64,000 bases of DNA. Source: Neoceratodus forsteri (Eukaryota > Chordata > Ceratodontiformes > Ceratodontidae). Location of the stretch: the NCBI GenBank assembly GCA_016271365.2, contig CM028132.1, positions 587,705,001 through 587,769,000 of the forward strand, read 5' to 3'. Below, piece after piece: positions 44,397 through 54,969 of the stretch. Position numbers and translations under genes: made by a program. Numbering within the stretch: the stretch's first letter is position 1; each line of letters starts with the position of its first letter. The notes under the pieces are model-generated. The model ran no database searches. It was not told where the DNA came from and saw nothing but the letters and a program-made list of their open reading frames with translations.

Positions 44397-44817
44397 GGTT
44401 TCTCACTTTGGATTACAGAGTTGGGGTAGACACCCCAACAGAGTGCACAGAGCCCCTGCAATTTGATGCAGTTCCTGTCTGTTTCCTGGTTTCATGGACC
44501 TTGTTCCCCAAGCTCCAGTACACTTGTTTCCTCTCTCCTTCTGGACCAAGTCCCTTTCTCCCCCTCCCCGACCTCCATCTAACCTTGCCTCTATCTCCCT
44601 TCTACCACCTCTATCTTGATTCCCTGTGTTGTCTACAATTTCTCTTCTACAATCTTTCCCAGATTTCCACTGTTTTCTGTCCCTTCTTCCTTGTTTTCTA
44701 CTACTGGGGAAGGTCATATACACATCCCTGAATTGAGTAAGTAGATACACCTTTCTGTTTTCTGTCTGCCCCCCCCCCACACACACACACAGACACAGGT
44801 TAAAGGGCCCTCAATAT
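44397..44817. other. Pyrimidine-rich tract with (CA)n
   Basis: Strand-asymmetric C/T-rich sequence, with a C-run then (AC)n at 44770-44795. No gene. Confidence 0.5.
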
Positions 44818-45345
44818 GCTTTTTAAACTTATACTCTAGCTTCCTGGTGGTCTCCTCAGAGGGATGAAGGCCATCCTACTTGAATAGTCTTATATCCCTT
44901 CAAGGGTGGCCCCACTCCCTCAGATACCCCCATTCCTCCTTCCTGCATGAATTCTTTAGCCATGCACTGAAGCAAATGACCGGCGCATTTCTTCTCTTTC
45001 CCCTGTCCCAAACTGGCAGGATCTCAGAAAAAGTCAATGAGGCTGCTTTCTGCTTGAGCTTCCACTCTAGCTTCCTAAATCTATCTGTAACATCTCTTAG
45101 TGGTTTGCAAGTCAGACCATTGGTCCCAAGGTGGAAGTAAAGCCCACTCCCCCTCCCTATGCCAGATTATCCTTTCTAACCTGCTTGCATCCCTCCCACC
45201 TATGGATCCCAGCAGGCACCTAACTATTCTTTCCCCCGGTCTCCTATCACCACTACCCTTTCTATCCCCTTATGACGGGGTACCCTATCTCAAGTACTTT
45301 CCCAGTCCTTTCTTTTCCTTGGACTCCAGTCATATGGCAGGTGTC
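44818..45345 (-). pseudogene. CR1/L3 ORF1 esterase (SGNH-like) domain relic
   Basis: On the minus strand a degraded frame carries the blocks of the esterase domain that some CR1-clade LINEs encode in ORF1. They are VVIGDRGKNS (block I, GDS-like with Ser replaced by Arg), YFHLGTNGL (block III, GTND with Asp changed), DVTDRFRKLEWKLKQKAASL, FSEILPVWDRGKRRNA, FSAWLKNSCRKEEWGYLREW and KxDGLHPSEETTRKL (block V, D-x-LH). Stops precede block V, and at least one frame change lies between blocks I and III. The domain is thought to act on lipids or esters. No RT is found next to it. Confidence 0.65.
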
Positions 45346-46174
45346 TTCTTAATGACAGACCTGGTGCCCTAGGTGGCTATAGGCTCCAGCCTCAGCATTG
45401 TGGAGACTGGACTGACCAAATCACAGAGAGGTGTTAATCTGTTTGCTGTTGCAACCCCAGAATCTCCACCCACATGGACCCACCCCTTGCCGACTACAGT
45501 CCCTCTAGTCCAGATCCTAGATGTCCACTGGGAAGAGGAGTGGTAGCTGCATGCACCAAGGGCTGTTTGGAGAAGACCAAGTTCTGCCTTTACTGCACAC
45601 ATATTTCTGCCAACATCCATGACTCCCTAACCTTCTCAAGCCATGCACGAGCAGGCCCGTGAGGGGATGAGGGCATATCATAGAGTGGAGCCAAAAAATG
45701 AGCGTCCAATTGGACACCCAGGATGGTTTTTAAAGGATCCCCTGCAACACTTGTGGGTCACAGCCACCTCCAAGGACTGCTGTATCTGATCATTAATATG
45801 CAAAAAAAAATAAGAGTTTCAGGTTAAGCCCCCAGCCTTTCATGCCAGCTCAGAGTGCCAGGAGCAGCAGGTGCTGGGGTTAAACCAGGCCCGGAAAAGT
45901 TTGGGAGGTCCAGACTGGCCTTGCATGGAGTGCATACAAGCATTACTGCTGCCCTCTCAATGAAGCACATTTACTTAAAAGCACTGCAAATAAGTGTGTA
46001 CCCTCCCTTGACCTGACTTCCCCAAGGAGGCATGCAGGTGAAGCAGGAGTGAGTGCAGAGGGTTAATGTAACCCAGGTTGGGGCTGCTACTGGGAGATTC
46101 TCAAATGTGATGGGGACACTGCAGCTTTTGCCAGTCCTCTCCACATGCAGAAAGGCTGAAAGTCCCTTTGTGGA
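45346..46174. other. Unassigned
   Basis: Nothing recognised. Confidence 0.3.
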
Positions 46175-46300
46175 TGGGGCCCTTAATCTTCATTACACAG
46201 TGAGTAAATGGTACTGGTGGGATTCAAACCTCAGAACCCAGGTTTGCTGCTCTAGACTGTGCTCTAGTCATTAGGCTACACTGCTTCTCTTTATGAGTAA
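46175..46300 (-). mobile_element. tRNA-derived SINE
   Basis: The minus strand has GTGTAGCCTAATGACTAGAGC (A-box-like), then GAGGTTTGAATCCCACC (B box), then TTACTCACTGTGTAATG. Confidence 0.6.
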
Positions 46301-46774
46301 ATAAAGAGGCTGATCATCTCTTCTACCCACCTATCTAGCAGAACATGCTGCCTAGAAGCAGAGAACAAAATCTGGCAATAAGAGAGTTGCAAAGTAGGGC
46401 AATTTCTATTAAAGTGTTGTGTGAGTGTTTTCACTTCCTGCTGTCAAGGCTTGGGCTATGCATGTGTGCAGTGAGTCAACATGCGGAGAAACCCCAGAGA
46501 TGCTGGGTGGAGGTTGGTGGCTGAAAAGAGTTAATAATAACAAAACTGTCTCCAGATGTGAAAGTGGGTGGAAACACTGGGCATGTGCCAACTCTCTCAG
46601 CCTGCATTCACAGGCCGTCTTGAATTATGGTTCAGATTAGTCAGAGAGGAAATGCCATCTGCATAGAAGCAGAACCTTTTTTTTGGTTTTATACTCTTTT
46701 TGCAGTGTTTAACTCTTTTTGTGGGAGTTTCCAAGACTGAAGCATAGGTGGGACCAGAGGATCAAGTTTCCAGC
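46301..46774. other. Unassigned
   Basis: Nothing recognised. Confidence 0.3.
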
Positions 46775-46875
46775 AACAGTGTGCACTGAAAATGGTGATC
46801 CAGATTCAAATCCACTACAGCCACTTACTCACTTAGGCAATCATTTAAATCAGATGGGTTATCTTCACATGTGAG
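46775..46875 (+). mobile_element. SINE fragment
   Basis: CCAGATTCAAATCCACTACA (B box) then ACTTACTCACTTAGGCAATC and ATTTAAATCAGATGGG, a diverged CORE-type SINE without its A box. Confidence 0.5.
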
Positions 46876-47317
46876 GGTCTGGACCATAACTCATGAGTGG
46901 TGGAGCAATGAGTGAGTTATGAATATCCTGCCCCTCATAAGTGATGATAAACTGAATATTTTGAGTCAGACCACTGCATATTTAATTTATAAAACAGTTT
47001 ACTAGATACAGTTTTTAAATCTGCTCTTTGCAAACTTTGTATGAAAATTTTACTGTTCCTCTTTGATTTCACTGCTAGCTTTAGTGCTGCAAATGGCTAT
47101 TGTGATGCCGTCAGCATTGTGAAAGAGAGATGTTGTTCTCCAATTGGTCCAGTATGCATTATGATGTACCCAGCAGAACAAGATATCATCTGCGACATAC
47201 CCAGCTCTCAAGATAATGTGATTGTGAGTTGGGTATAAGATTTCACTTCTTATCTTGTCATATTATCTCCACTGTATGTTGTCGAAATGTACAATATTAT
47301 ACAGGCACGGTAGTGCT
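46876..47317. other. Unassigned
   Basis: Nothing recognised. Confidence 0.3.
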
Positions 47318-47770
47318 TGTAGAGTTAACACTTTGTTAAACCCCAATTTTTGCATCTTTATAACTTTGTCCCTCTCCAGACGATTTACAAGCAACTCGGA
47401 AAGCACAGCACTGGTGCTGGGATCTCTGGATCCTGAAAATTTAATGGGGATCAGTTCAGTTGAGGCAACATTACAAAGGTGCCAAAAACTCCAAAATAAA
47501 TCACTGAAATTCAGCCCTTTTTTTGCTCAACTCAAAAACTAGGAGGATTTGAAACCTGAAACTAGCAGATTTTATAGAGTTTGGTCCAATGCATGTACAT
47601 CTGTGTTTTTTATGTCCCAAAGTTAAGCAGTTTTTAAACTATTTAAGAAAAACTTGTATGTCTGTGAACATGCACAGTCTGAAAAATCAGCATTCTAAAA
47701 ATTGCTGAAGTTTTGTGACAGCATGTCAGGTTGTACTACACAAAATATCTGTCATTGGTCAGCTGGCAGG
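47318..47770 (+). repeat. Module A, AT-rich repeat
   Basis: GTTAAACCCCAATTTTTGCA, TTTGCTCAACT, TAGGAGGATTTGAAACCTGA, TTTTATAGAGTTTG and TATTTAAGAAAAA align in order with 62090-62410. Both copies run into module B. No coding signature. Confidence 0.65.
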
Positions 47771-48130
47771 GCTGGCACCCTGTTGAGAATGCCAGCCTGC
47801 TGTGCATGTGTATGTGGCTCTGCCACCATTAGCTGCATTAGCCTGATCCCTGATGCCAGTTTAAATATGTAATTTAAGCAGAATCTGACACCAGGGTGCC
47901 CAGCCTCCTGTGTTGGTTCATTCCCCGCTCCCCTCCAAATGCCTCCTCCCCAAACTCATAATATGAAGTTCCTGAAACTGCATGTGCCCAATCCCCAGTG
48001 TTGGCATACATAACCTCCCTTCCCCCTCACCCAGCAGTCTGGGGCATCGGAGTGCTCATCCCAGTGCCCCCAAGTATCAAACCAAGACTGGGATGCCCAA
48101 TCCTAATGTCAGAAGTAATGCTAGCCCTTT
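47771..48130 (+). repeat. Module B, hairpin array
   Basis: Repeated GGGTGCCCAG / GTGCCCAATCC loops with flanking partial stems occur at 47887, 47980, 48041-48070 (GGGGCATCGG / CCAGTGCCCC, loop about 10 nt) and 48086. The stems are less perfect than in other copies. Confidence 0.6.
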
Positions 48131-48425
48131 AGTGTTCCTGTAAAACAGAGAACTATCCCCCACATCCTTTTTTTTTATACCCTCAAATTAAAAAATGGTC
48201 CCTTGTTGCCTGCCGCCATCCCCAACCCCTCATCCTGACCCTCTCACTCAGCACCCACTCAGCACCCACACACCCCCTATACTTACTGAGCCAAGGTCCA
48301 AAGCCGTAATCCTCTCTGGACCAGAAACATGTCTTCACTCTTCAGTGCAGAAGTGAGAACTGAGGAAAACAGGTGAGTGCCATATAATGTATTTGAACTT
48401 ATCTTCATAACTAGGTCATTTTAAC
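48131..48425 (+). repeat. Module C
   Basis: CCTGTAAAACAGAGAACTA, oligo-T, AAAAATGGTCCCTTGTTGCC, CACCCAC runs, CCCCCTATACTTACTGAG, GGACCAGAAACATGTCTTCA and CTCTTCAGTGC follow in the module order. Confidence 0.65.
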
Positions 48426-48735
48426 AGTTTTTCACCAGATTTTCAACATGGCATTTTTGGGACCCCATCTAAATCACCAATGGTGAAATTATGTTAAACA
48501 GGCCCAAAAGATGATTTTGTATTTCACAGTCACTGCACAAAATCACCTTTTGGCCGATTAACATAATTTCACCACCAGTGTTCATGAGATGGGGTCCCAA
48601 AAAGGTAATTTTGAAAATTTGGTGAAAAGAATATGTAAAAATAACCAAGTTATGAGTGTATGTTGAAATTTTTCCACACATGCTTGTAACTGTGGTATTT
48701 TCAATATTTTGACCGTAAATTTTCAACTAAAACAT
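48426..48735 (+). repeat. Module D, one palindrome unit
   Basis: CACCAGATTTTCAACATGGC, GGGACCCCATCT and GGTGAAATTATGTTAA on the left pair with TTAACATAATTTCACC, AGATGGGGTCCC and GAAAATTTGGTG on the right. It ends near 48735 in a second unit start. Confidence 0.7.
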
Positions 48736-48746
48736 TTTTATGTTTC

Positions 48747-48762
48747 CTTGCGCATGTGCAAG
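48747..48762. repeat. Spacer hairpin (partner of 451)
   Basis: CTTGCGCATGTGCAAG, followed by AAACATCTTG. See the equivalent at 451-468. Confidence 0.45.
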
Positions 48763-49020
48763 AAACATCTTGCAGTAGAGACGACATTTGTGAGGTGTGT
48801 CAGGGACTAGTCTAATGCACAGCACTATATATTGGGCTCGTCCCTGACAGGCCAATTTGTATGCAACCCAGACTGTGACACTACTCACAGTTTCACAGCT
48901 GGAAGCCATTCTCTAGTTGAAAGAAATGAAGCTCTCAAAAAAGTCTTCATTACTTTCATTTGCATAATGCCAGCTGATAAGCAGACAGCTCTGTCCTCTG
49001 TTCTGCACCCCCATTTGCAT
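48763..49020. other. Unassigned spacer
   Basis: Contains an inverted pair GTCAGGGACTAG / GTCCCTGAC (48798-48849). Nothing else recognised. Confidence 0.35.
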
Positions 49021-49380
49021 TAAGCCCCCTCCATTCCCCTATCTCCAGCAGCATTCCCTCCCGCTTCCTTCCTCTGTGTGCTGTCCTCCCTGTACCCTTT
49101 GTTCCCCATCCTATCAGCTGCATTTCCTCCCACTCCTCCCCACACCCTTTGTTCCCCATCCCGATATCCACTGCATTTCCTCCCACTCCCTCCCTCTGCA
49201 TGTTGTCCTCCCCACACCCTTTGTTCCCCATCCCTGTATCTGTTGAATTCCCTCCTGCTCCCTCCCTCTGCATGCTGTCCTCGCCACACTCCTTGTTCCC
49301 CATCCCGGTATGTGAATGAAGCCCTACTGCTTCCTCCTTCTACGTGCTGTCCACCCTGCACCCTCTGTTCCCCATCCCCA
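49021..49380. repeat. 72-bp VNTR
   Basis: GTTCCCCATCC recurs at 49101, 49151, 49223, 49295 and 49367; the last three steps are exactly 72 bp and the first is shortened to 50 bp. Because 72 is divisible by three, frames stay open on both strands (102 codons plus; 113 and 115 codons minus). I regard these as a repeat artefact. Confidence 0.8.
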
Positions 49381-49465
49381 TGCTGACATCAGGGTGCCCA
49401 ATCTGCATGTCAGCATTATCTAATCCCCCCGGGACACGGGGGAGCCCACTCCCAGTGTCCCAAAA
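49381..49465 (+). repeat. Module B, two hairpins
   Basis: 49381-49415: perfect 9-bp stem TGCTGACAT / ATGTCAGCA around a loop containing GGTGCCCAATC. 49431-49461: GGGACACGGGG / CCCAGTGTCCC around AGCCCACT. Confidence 0.7.
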
Positions 49466-49775
49466 TAAAAATCTTTTATACTCTGTTAAAAAAAAGAAAA
49501 CTGTCTGCCGATGTCTTTTTTTTAAGCCTGTAAAAAAGAAAATGGTCCCTCATCATCTCCCCCATGTCAACCATCCCTCGGCGCATCCACCTTCCTGTTC
49601 CCCCCCTTACCCCATACTTAACTTTGGAGGTTAGCAAATGCGATCTTCTGTGGACTGAAACATGTCTGCACTCTTCAGAGCTGAACCATGAACTGAGAAA
49701 TCTAGGTAAGCATTGTATAATTGCTGTCAATTTGGTTTTCAAGTTATGTTGATATCTCAGCCATTTTTAGGAATT
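49466..49775 (+). repeat. Module C
   Basis: TTAAAAAAAAGAAAACTGTC, CCTGTAAAAAAGAAAATGGT, CCCCATACTTAA, GCGATCTTCTGTGGACTGAA, ACATGTCTGCACTCTTCAGA and AGGTAAGCATTG are in the shared order. Confidence 0.65.
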
Positions 49776-50630
49776 TTGACCCCACATTTTCAATATGGGG
49801 TTCTTGGGACCCCCCATGAACACTGGCACTGTCATTTCATTACTCAGTCCCGAAAGGTGATTTCACGGTCGCTGCACAGAATCACCTTTCAGGACCAGTT
49901 AACAAAATGACGGTGTCAGTGTTCATGAGGAGAGGTCCCCAAAAGTCCATGTTGAAAATTTGGTGCAAAAAATCCCATAAATGACTGTGTTGTGAGCATG
50001 TGTTGCGCAGTTTCTATGCATGCTCATAATTTTGCCAGTTTTTAATATTTTCACTCTACCTTGTCACCATTGTCATTTGTTCACACCTCCTCAAAAGCAG
50101 TACAGCTGTCATTTTTCACATCCTGCCAAAAAATGTGTATTTGCACCTGTGGCGCAGAATGTTGCGGTTGCTGTGTGAAATCACCTTACGGGACAAATGA
50201 ACAAAATGACAGTGGAACTCTTCATGAGGTGGGGTCCCAAAAAGGCCATATTGAAAATCTGGTAAAAAAAATTCAAAAAAATGGTTGAGTTACACGTGAT
50301 CGTTTAAAATTTTCTATGCACGCATGTAACTTTGTTCATTTTCAATATTTTCACTCCAAATTTTCAATATAGCCATTTTATCACACCACCTCATGAACAG
50401 TGTGGTTGTCATTTTTCACATCCTGCCCAAATGTGTTTTTGCACCTGTGGTGCAGAATGCCATTTTCCCGTGTATTTGAAAATGATCACCTACATGTTTC
50501 ATGAGGTGGGGTGATAAGACTGTTCAACATTTGGAGTCAAAATATAAAAAAAAATAACAAAGTTATGCCCATTCATTGCAATTTCGGTACCCATGCTTGC
50601 AACTGTGGAAATCTTAAATATTTGCACCCC
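49776..50630 (+). repeat. Module D, about three units
   Basis: Unit landmarks occur at 49781, 50056 and 50355 (steps about 275 and 299 bp). Each unit again has CACCTC(A)TGAACA... and its complement TTCATGAGGTGGGGTCCCAA around a centre with CACCTGTGG(C)GCAGAATG. It is interrupted at 50645 by the L2-like LINE and resumes at 58336. Confidence 0.7.
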
Positions 50631-50644
50631 ACATTTTCAGCATT
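50631..50644. repeat. Left target duplication of L2-like LINE
   Basis: ACATTTTCAGCATT, matched by ACATTCAGCATT at 58324-58335 (2-nt length difference). These flank the LINE 3' end and 5' end respectively. Confidence 0.6.
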
Positions 50645-50785
50645 TTATTTGTTCAATCTCAGATTACAATATCTTTGAGCACATAACACCTCTTTTACAA
50701 AGTTTTCATGTCAGTGGGAAGGGTTACAGACACACAAAGGATGATATTACATAAAATTGCAACAAGAAAGTATTTAAAATGACAT
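50645..50785 (-). mobile_element. L2-like LINE 3' end, separated from its body by a DIRS element
   Basis: TTATTTGTTCAATCTCAGAT, TACAATATCTTTGA and TCAGTGGGAAGGGTTACAGA match 21444-21540, the 3' end of another copy. The body resumes at 55069. Confidence 0.75.
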
Positions 50786-52074
50786 TATTTATCGCACCTT
50801 CTTACAGCACTCCAAGTCTCAACACATGGGTAGTAAGCACTCTTCTCATAGGCTGATGCACAAAGGAATCCCAAAATTCAAAATCCGATCCCTCTCCTAT
50901 CCTTGCTGTTCCCAGAATCCTCAGTTTTCTTTGTGCATCTTCCCAAGCTGGTCACGTTTTCATCTGGCTCTGTGCCAAGCTCTAAGGTAAGCTGAATATT
51001 TCCCATTATTTAGTGCTGTGTTAAAATCCCAGACAAAGTTAAAGTGCCTATAAAGGCAGACAATAATCTTTACAGGTTCCTTTTATTAAAGAGGACCAAT
51101 AGGACTGTATAATATGCGAGTATCTACTCAGAAAATAAGCTAAATACTGTTAGACGCAGATGAGTCTCCATGGTGCAGGGCTAAGAAGTAGACTGGATAT
51201 AGAAGTTTTTAAAAAAAGCAGCTGATCATTGTTACAGGGCACTGCATAACAGTATTCAACCTCCCCCTTCAGTTCACCTCATTCTGCTGAGGAGGGGTAG
51301 GTAGTGCTAACCCATCACCCAAGCACCCTATCGGAGCCCCCCCTTGTCGGCTTATCTCACTTAGCCGACAAAGGGATGAGGCCAATCTGCAAAAATTTCA
51401 TGTGGTTCTGAATGCCCAGGGGGTCACGGTTTACCTCAATCAACCACGACCGCCTCAGGGGCCTCCCTAAGTCAAGGGAATGCTACAACCCGCCGGCAAT
51501 GCCAAAAGACTAGGGGTTCTCACCTGCTTACCGGAGGAGCCGCTATGAACTCCATGTGGTCCCTACAGTGGTGGCTTCCCCTGCAAGTGCCAGGATTCCA
51601 CTGATGGGCTCCTCCATTTGTTATCGGCTCCCCTTCCTCCTACAAGCTCGCCATATTGCTTTTTACGGTTGCGAGATTATTAAGCTAAATCTTGAGGCTT
51701 TCAGAGGGAGGTCTAGTGAAGGACTACCTTCCCAAAATGACGGCGCCGTCCTCCCGAAGCTAAAATGGCACCCGCAACGTGGCCACACTTCTTAAAGGCA
51801 CAGGCACACTCTTAGGTGTACTGCACACAAGAAGTTTAAATTTAAAGGCAAACGACCCACAAAATCACAAGTGGGCAATAGTCAAGGGCCACACATGTTA
51901 TTTTTCAGAGAATATTACCAGTATTCCACCTAATTCATCTCTAAGATGATATTGGGCCATGCACTTAAAGGAACAGAGTCTAATGTATAGCCTCAGTGCT
52001 CTTACAGGCCCAACCAAGGGACAAGTAGTCATTTTTTATTATCTACTCATTTTATTATGGCATTTTTTTCAGAC

Positions 52075-53460
52075 ATGACCCCTGAGCAAGCCCAATACTA
52101 TTATGTTTTTCAGAACCATGATCACCGTAATAAGATTGTGCAGAAAGTGCCCCAACATCTTACTCAACTCAGACCAGGGAGAGCTATGCTCTCTATGCAT
52201 GTGGATTCTGAGCTTAGGAGTTGACCACAACTCAGGATCCACAGACGAGGATCCCCTAAATGATAACGTATCCACCACTTCCCAAAGCATTGTGCTGCAA
52301 TTATTTCAAAAGCTCCTGGACAGGATCGACTCCTGGAGCAAACAAAAGACCCAGTTCACCCAGCAAACCCCCCCATCCTAAAAGCCCCAGGGGTGACCCA
52401 AACTCAAATGACATGCCAGATGTGTCAGAAGATGAGCACTCTGATGAAGAGGGGGAGGAGCAAGAGGAGGATATGGCCGCATGACTATGCCCCTTTGACG
52501 CCATTCCCGAACTCATTAGAGTCATCTGTCAAACACTCAGAATGGATGAGCTGGTGGAACAGCTGGACAACAGATTAGACCACCTGGTTAGGGAGAGGAA
52601 GCAATCCTCTGCCTTCTTCCAGTATGCAAAGCGTTAAAGAGCATACTAGCCAAGGAATGGGAGGCACCAGATCGTATTAAGACTAGGGAAAAGGGAACCT
52701 TCAAGAGAAGGTATCCACTCCCTTCAGACAGAGAGAAGCTCTGGACAACTGCCCCCAGAGTAGATGCAGAGATCGCCTCCTTGAGCAACAAGACCGTCTT
52801 GCCCTCAGAGTCAGCCTCGACCCTCAAGGACCCCATGGACAGAAAGGTAGATGAAATTATGAGGAAGGTTCATGATATGATGATCATGAATATGAGAGCA
52901 TCCATGGTCACCACCTATTCAGCAAGGGCAGTACTCAGATGGTTAGAGGCAGTCCAACTTGACAACCCCGAAACCAGTGCCCATGTAGCCACCATGGACT
53001 ATGCCATTCAAACCATGAAATATGTAGCTGATGCCATGATTGATAGTTTTAAGATGGCATCCAGGTCAGCAGCTTCCATTAATAGAGCCAGGAGACAGGT
53101 ATGGCTCAAGCTGTGAAATGCAGATCAAGAGTCCAAATCTAGGGTCATGAAACTACAGTTCTCTGGAGACAAGGTGTTCGGGCCTGGCATAGAAGAGTTC
53201 ACAGTAAAGAAAGGGGATGACAAGGATCAAGGAGGGCGAGCTACTCTACCATCCTTTCGAAACAACAAATTCTGACATTTCGCAAGGAGAGCCAAAAGGG
53301 GTCAAGGTCACCAGGGACAAGATAGACGCACCTTTGGATTCAAACCAAATTTTTTCAACAACAGGCATAGCTTTCAGGGCAACAGGGGCAGAGGCTCCCA
53401 CTACAATGGCAAACAGGGGTATAGGACAAACAAATCGAACAGGATTCCGCCAATGAGAAC
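52075..53460 (+). pseudogene. DIRS Gag-like ORF (broken)
   Basis: The N-terminal part (52103 onward) has a CRKC...CSLC finger within about 20 residues, as in DIRS Gag proteins. The middle is acidic (SEDEHSDEEGEEQEEDMAA at 52450). The later part, 52781-53116, reads DRKVDEIMRKVHDMMIMNMR, TYSARAVLRWLEAVQLDN and MASRSAASINRARRQVWLKL, the helical capsid-like region ending in the conserved RRxxWLKLW, here broken by TGA. After it comes MKLQFSGDKVFGPGIEE. At least two frame changes occur upstream. The likely role is packaging of element RNA. Confidence 0.7.
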
Positions 53461-53643
53461 CTACGGTCCAGGGCCAAACGGATGCAGTGGGCGGAAGACT
53501 ACAGCAGTTCATCACAACCTGGACTAAATCAATCAAAGACAAATGGGTCAAGGAGATCATTTCACAGGGCTATGCCATAGAATTCAACTCAGTCCCAAGG
53601 CAGGACAGATATATAGAATCTCACGTCTCAAGGGACAAAGAGC

Positions 53644-54969
53644 TTGCAGCAAGTACGGGCCATTCTACACCAACTGCTACACAGCAGAGCCATAAAGTCC
53701 ATTCCAATTCAAGAGAGATACTCCAGCATCTACTACGTATTCTTTCTAGTCCCAAAAAAGACCAGATACCTCAGACCTATCCTAGACTTAAAGTTTGTGA
53801 ACAAGTTTGTATGGTACCAGAGATTCAAGATGGAAACCCTAAGATCCACCATTGCAGCTATACGTAAGGGAGACATTCTAACTTCCATAGACCTGAAGGA
53901 TGCCTACCTACACATACCTATCAGACCTTCCCACCAGAGGTTCCTCAGATTCAGCATTCTGGGATACCACTTCCAGTACCAATGCCTACTGTTTGGATTG
54001 GCATCGGCCCCGCGACTGTTCACCAAGGCGATGGCACCCCTAGCAGCAAAATTATGCACGGAGGGCATTCATGTGATCCCATACCTAGATGACTGGTTGA
54101 TAGGGGCGAGAACAGTGGACCAGTCAAGGACAGCAACACGCAGAGCCCAACAACTACTGACCGAACACGGGTGGCTTATCAACAAAGCAAAGAGCCACCT
54201 AACTCCTACCACATTGTTAGACCACTTGGGATCAACGTTCAACACAGTGACAGGCACAGTAAGACCGTCACAGACACGCATCAGCACATTAACAGCGCAC
54301 TGCAGAACAGTTATGCAGAAGAAGTCGACAACACTTTGGCACCTTATGCAACTACTGGGTCTCATGGCAGCATGCATAGACCTACACGACTGGGCCAGGT
54401 TACACATGAGGCATTTACAACGCCTACTCCTGGACAACTGGAGCTACAGTCAACAGAATTACAATCAGAAAGTGGCAATTCCATTATCAGTACAGATATC
54501 ACTAAGATGGTGGGCAGACCCACACACCTTCACGCAAGGGGCACAATTGGAGAGAGATACAACAAGAACCCTCGAAACAGATGCAAGCCTGCTAGGCTGG
54601 GGTGCTGTACTGGACAGACAGTCCATTCTAGGGAAATGGACAAGCCGGGAGTCAAAACTCCCAATCAACATACTAGAGACAAGAGCCATCTGACTAGCCC
54701 TCATACACTTCAAAGGTCAACTCCGAAGACACCACGTAAAAGTGTGCACTGACAGCCTAGTAGCGATGGCATACATCAGCAAGAAGGGAGGAACAAGAAG
54801 CAGAGCCATGGCTCTAGAGGCAGAAATATTACTGCTATGGGCAGAAAAACATCTACCCAGTCTCACAGCAGTCCACCTGGCAGGCAACCTAAACACAAGG
54901 GCAGACTGGCTGAGCAGGCAAACACTGCAACAGGGGGAATGGCAACTCCATCCGGAGATTTATCAATGA
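53644..54969 (+). CDS. DIRS reverse transcriptase and RNase H
   Basis: The reading frame is continuous apart from one TGA at 54691-54693 (ATC-TGA-CTA, probably CGA to TGA). RT motifs in order: TRYLRPILDLKFVNKFV, ILTSIDLKDAYLHIPI, YQCLLFGLASAPRLFTKAMA and the catalytic VIPYLDDWLI. RNase H follows with LETDASLLGWGAVL, then after the stop VCTDSLVAMAYISKKGG and HLAGNLNTRADWLSR. It ends at 54969 by a 1-nt shift; the next frame carries on to 55064. The frame is open at its start without a Met, so 53644 (a TTG in plus strand) is only the edge of the open region. Compared with the LINE relics nearby it is well preserved. Confidence 0.85.

Noticed and set aside
47041..47238. 65-codon frame starting MKILLFLFDFTASFS, signal-peptide-like
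   Set aside because: Hydrophobic start is likely chance; no mature-domain motif, no flanking exon signals, dense repeat context.
48956..49386. Three overlapping open frames over 100 codons on both strands
   Set aside because: They are produced by the 72-bp repeat; no known domain and no codon pattern distinguishing one strand.
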